Shown: one piece after another, positions 6,439-6,537 of the stretch
How the letters are laid out: each line of letters starts with the position of its first letter
Numbering within the stretch: the first letter of the stretch is position 1
Notes under the pieces: generated by a model
Database searches by the model: none
What the model was told of the DNA's origin: nothing
The model's input: the letters and a program-made list of their open reading frames with translations, nothing else
Program-made: the position numbers and the translations under genes
Assembly: GCA_029863035.1 (NCBI GenBank)
Contig: JAOTWH010000127.1
Location: 1 to 6,537 of the forward strand
Source: Acidimicrobiia bacterium
Lineage (GTDB): Bacteria; Actinomycetota; Acidimicrobiia; UBA5794; JAOTWH01
Length of the DNA stretch: 6,537 nt
Reading direction: 5' to 3'

Positions 6439-6464
6439 GAAAAGAGTTGGCCACGGCCCCGCAG

Positions 6465-6481
6465 TGTCTGCTCCCCCATCC
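6465..6481. repeat. Short direct repeat C, copy 2
   Basis: TGTCTGCTCCCCCATCC matches 6112-6128 at 16 of 17 bases, and the next bases are also partly alike (GCTTCGC here against CCCTCGC there). It probably marks the edge of another member of the same interspersed repeat family that runs towards the right end of the window. Confidence 0.55.
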
Positions 6482-6537
6482 GCTTCGCGGTCGTTGCGGG
6501 GACCATGGGAAGGCGATCGACCACCCGCTGTCGCTCC

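Larger units (their letters stand above)
5798..6537. other. 740-base gene-free, repeat-rich region upstream of leuS
   Basis: No credible gene was found here on either strand. Open frames exist, including one continuous with leuS, but they run through direct repeats whose offset (71 bases) and period (7 bases) are not multiples of three, and their products are low-complexity Arg/Pro/Ser/Gly. The region holds a heptamer tandem repeat, a duplicated 69-base composite unit, a short duplicated CT-rich motif and several strong inverted repeats, listed separately. It probably carries the leuS promoter and, at the far right, the end of whatever precedes leuS. The sequence looks like clustered interspersed intergenic repeats. 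Confidence 0.75.

Noticed and set aside
5798..6454. Extension of leuS by 219 codons to an upstream ATG at 6454
   Set aside because: The extension is low-complexity and built from non-coding repeats. Known LeuRS proteins begin at the equivalent of MAAYDF, which fits ATG 5797.
5798..6537. T-box riboswitch in front of leuS
   Set aside because: I looked for the AGGGTGGNACCGCG-type T-box on the minus strand. GGGTGGAGGTGCTG near 6090 is only superficially similar, and the rest of the motif is absent.

Overview
The window reads as a high-GC, probably actinobacterial chromosome segment. An Acidimicrobiia-like lineage is my best guess. The clues are the GC-rich codon use, the HQGH form of the leucyl-tRNA synthetase signature, the AVSGSNV form of the ComEC motif, the 4-base GTGA and ATGA gene overlaps, and the lack of clear Shine-Dalgarno sequences. 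The assignment is inference from protein style only.

All recognisable genes lie on the minus strand, so the biological order runs from right to left. Positions 6537-5798 form a 740-base stretch with no credible gene, packed with direct repeats, inverted repeats and a short heptamer tandem repeat. Next come leuS (5797-3365, complete, 810 aa), a small soluble HExxH putative metallopeptidase (3368-2955), a CPBP/ABI-type intramembrane protease homologue (2958-2293), comEA (2234-1701) and comEC (1671-1, truncated by the left edge inside its metallo-beta-lactamase domain).

The first three genes are joined by 4-base stop/start overlaps. CPBP and comEA are 58 bases apart and comEA and comEC about 29 bases apart, so one operon is plausible. 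ComEA and ComEC are the DNA receptor and the inner-membrane channel of the natural-transformation uptake machine. LeuRS is a housekeeping enzyme. From memory, leuS near comEA-comEC is a recurrent actinobacterial arrangement, usually followed by holA and rpsT, which would lie off the left edge. The two metalloprotease-like genes between leuS and comEA are the least familiar part of the gene order.

I see no convincing new multi-gene system. The parts that deserve a second look are the repeat mosaic upstream of leuS, especially a 69-base repeat unit present once intact and once split by 81 bases, and the translationally coupled protease pair.
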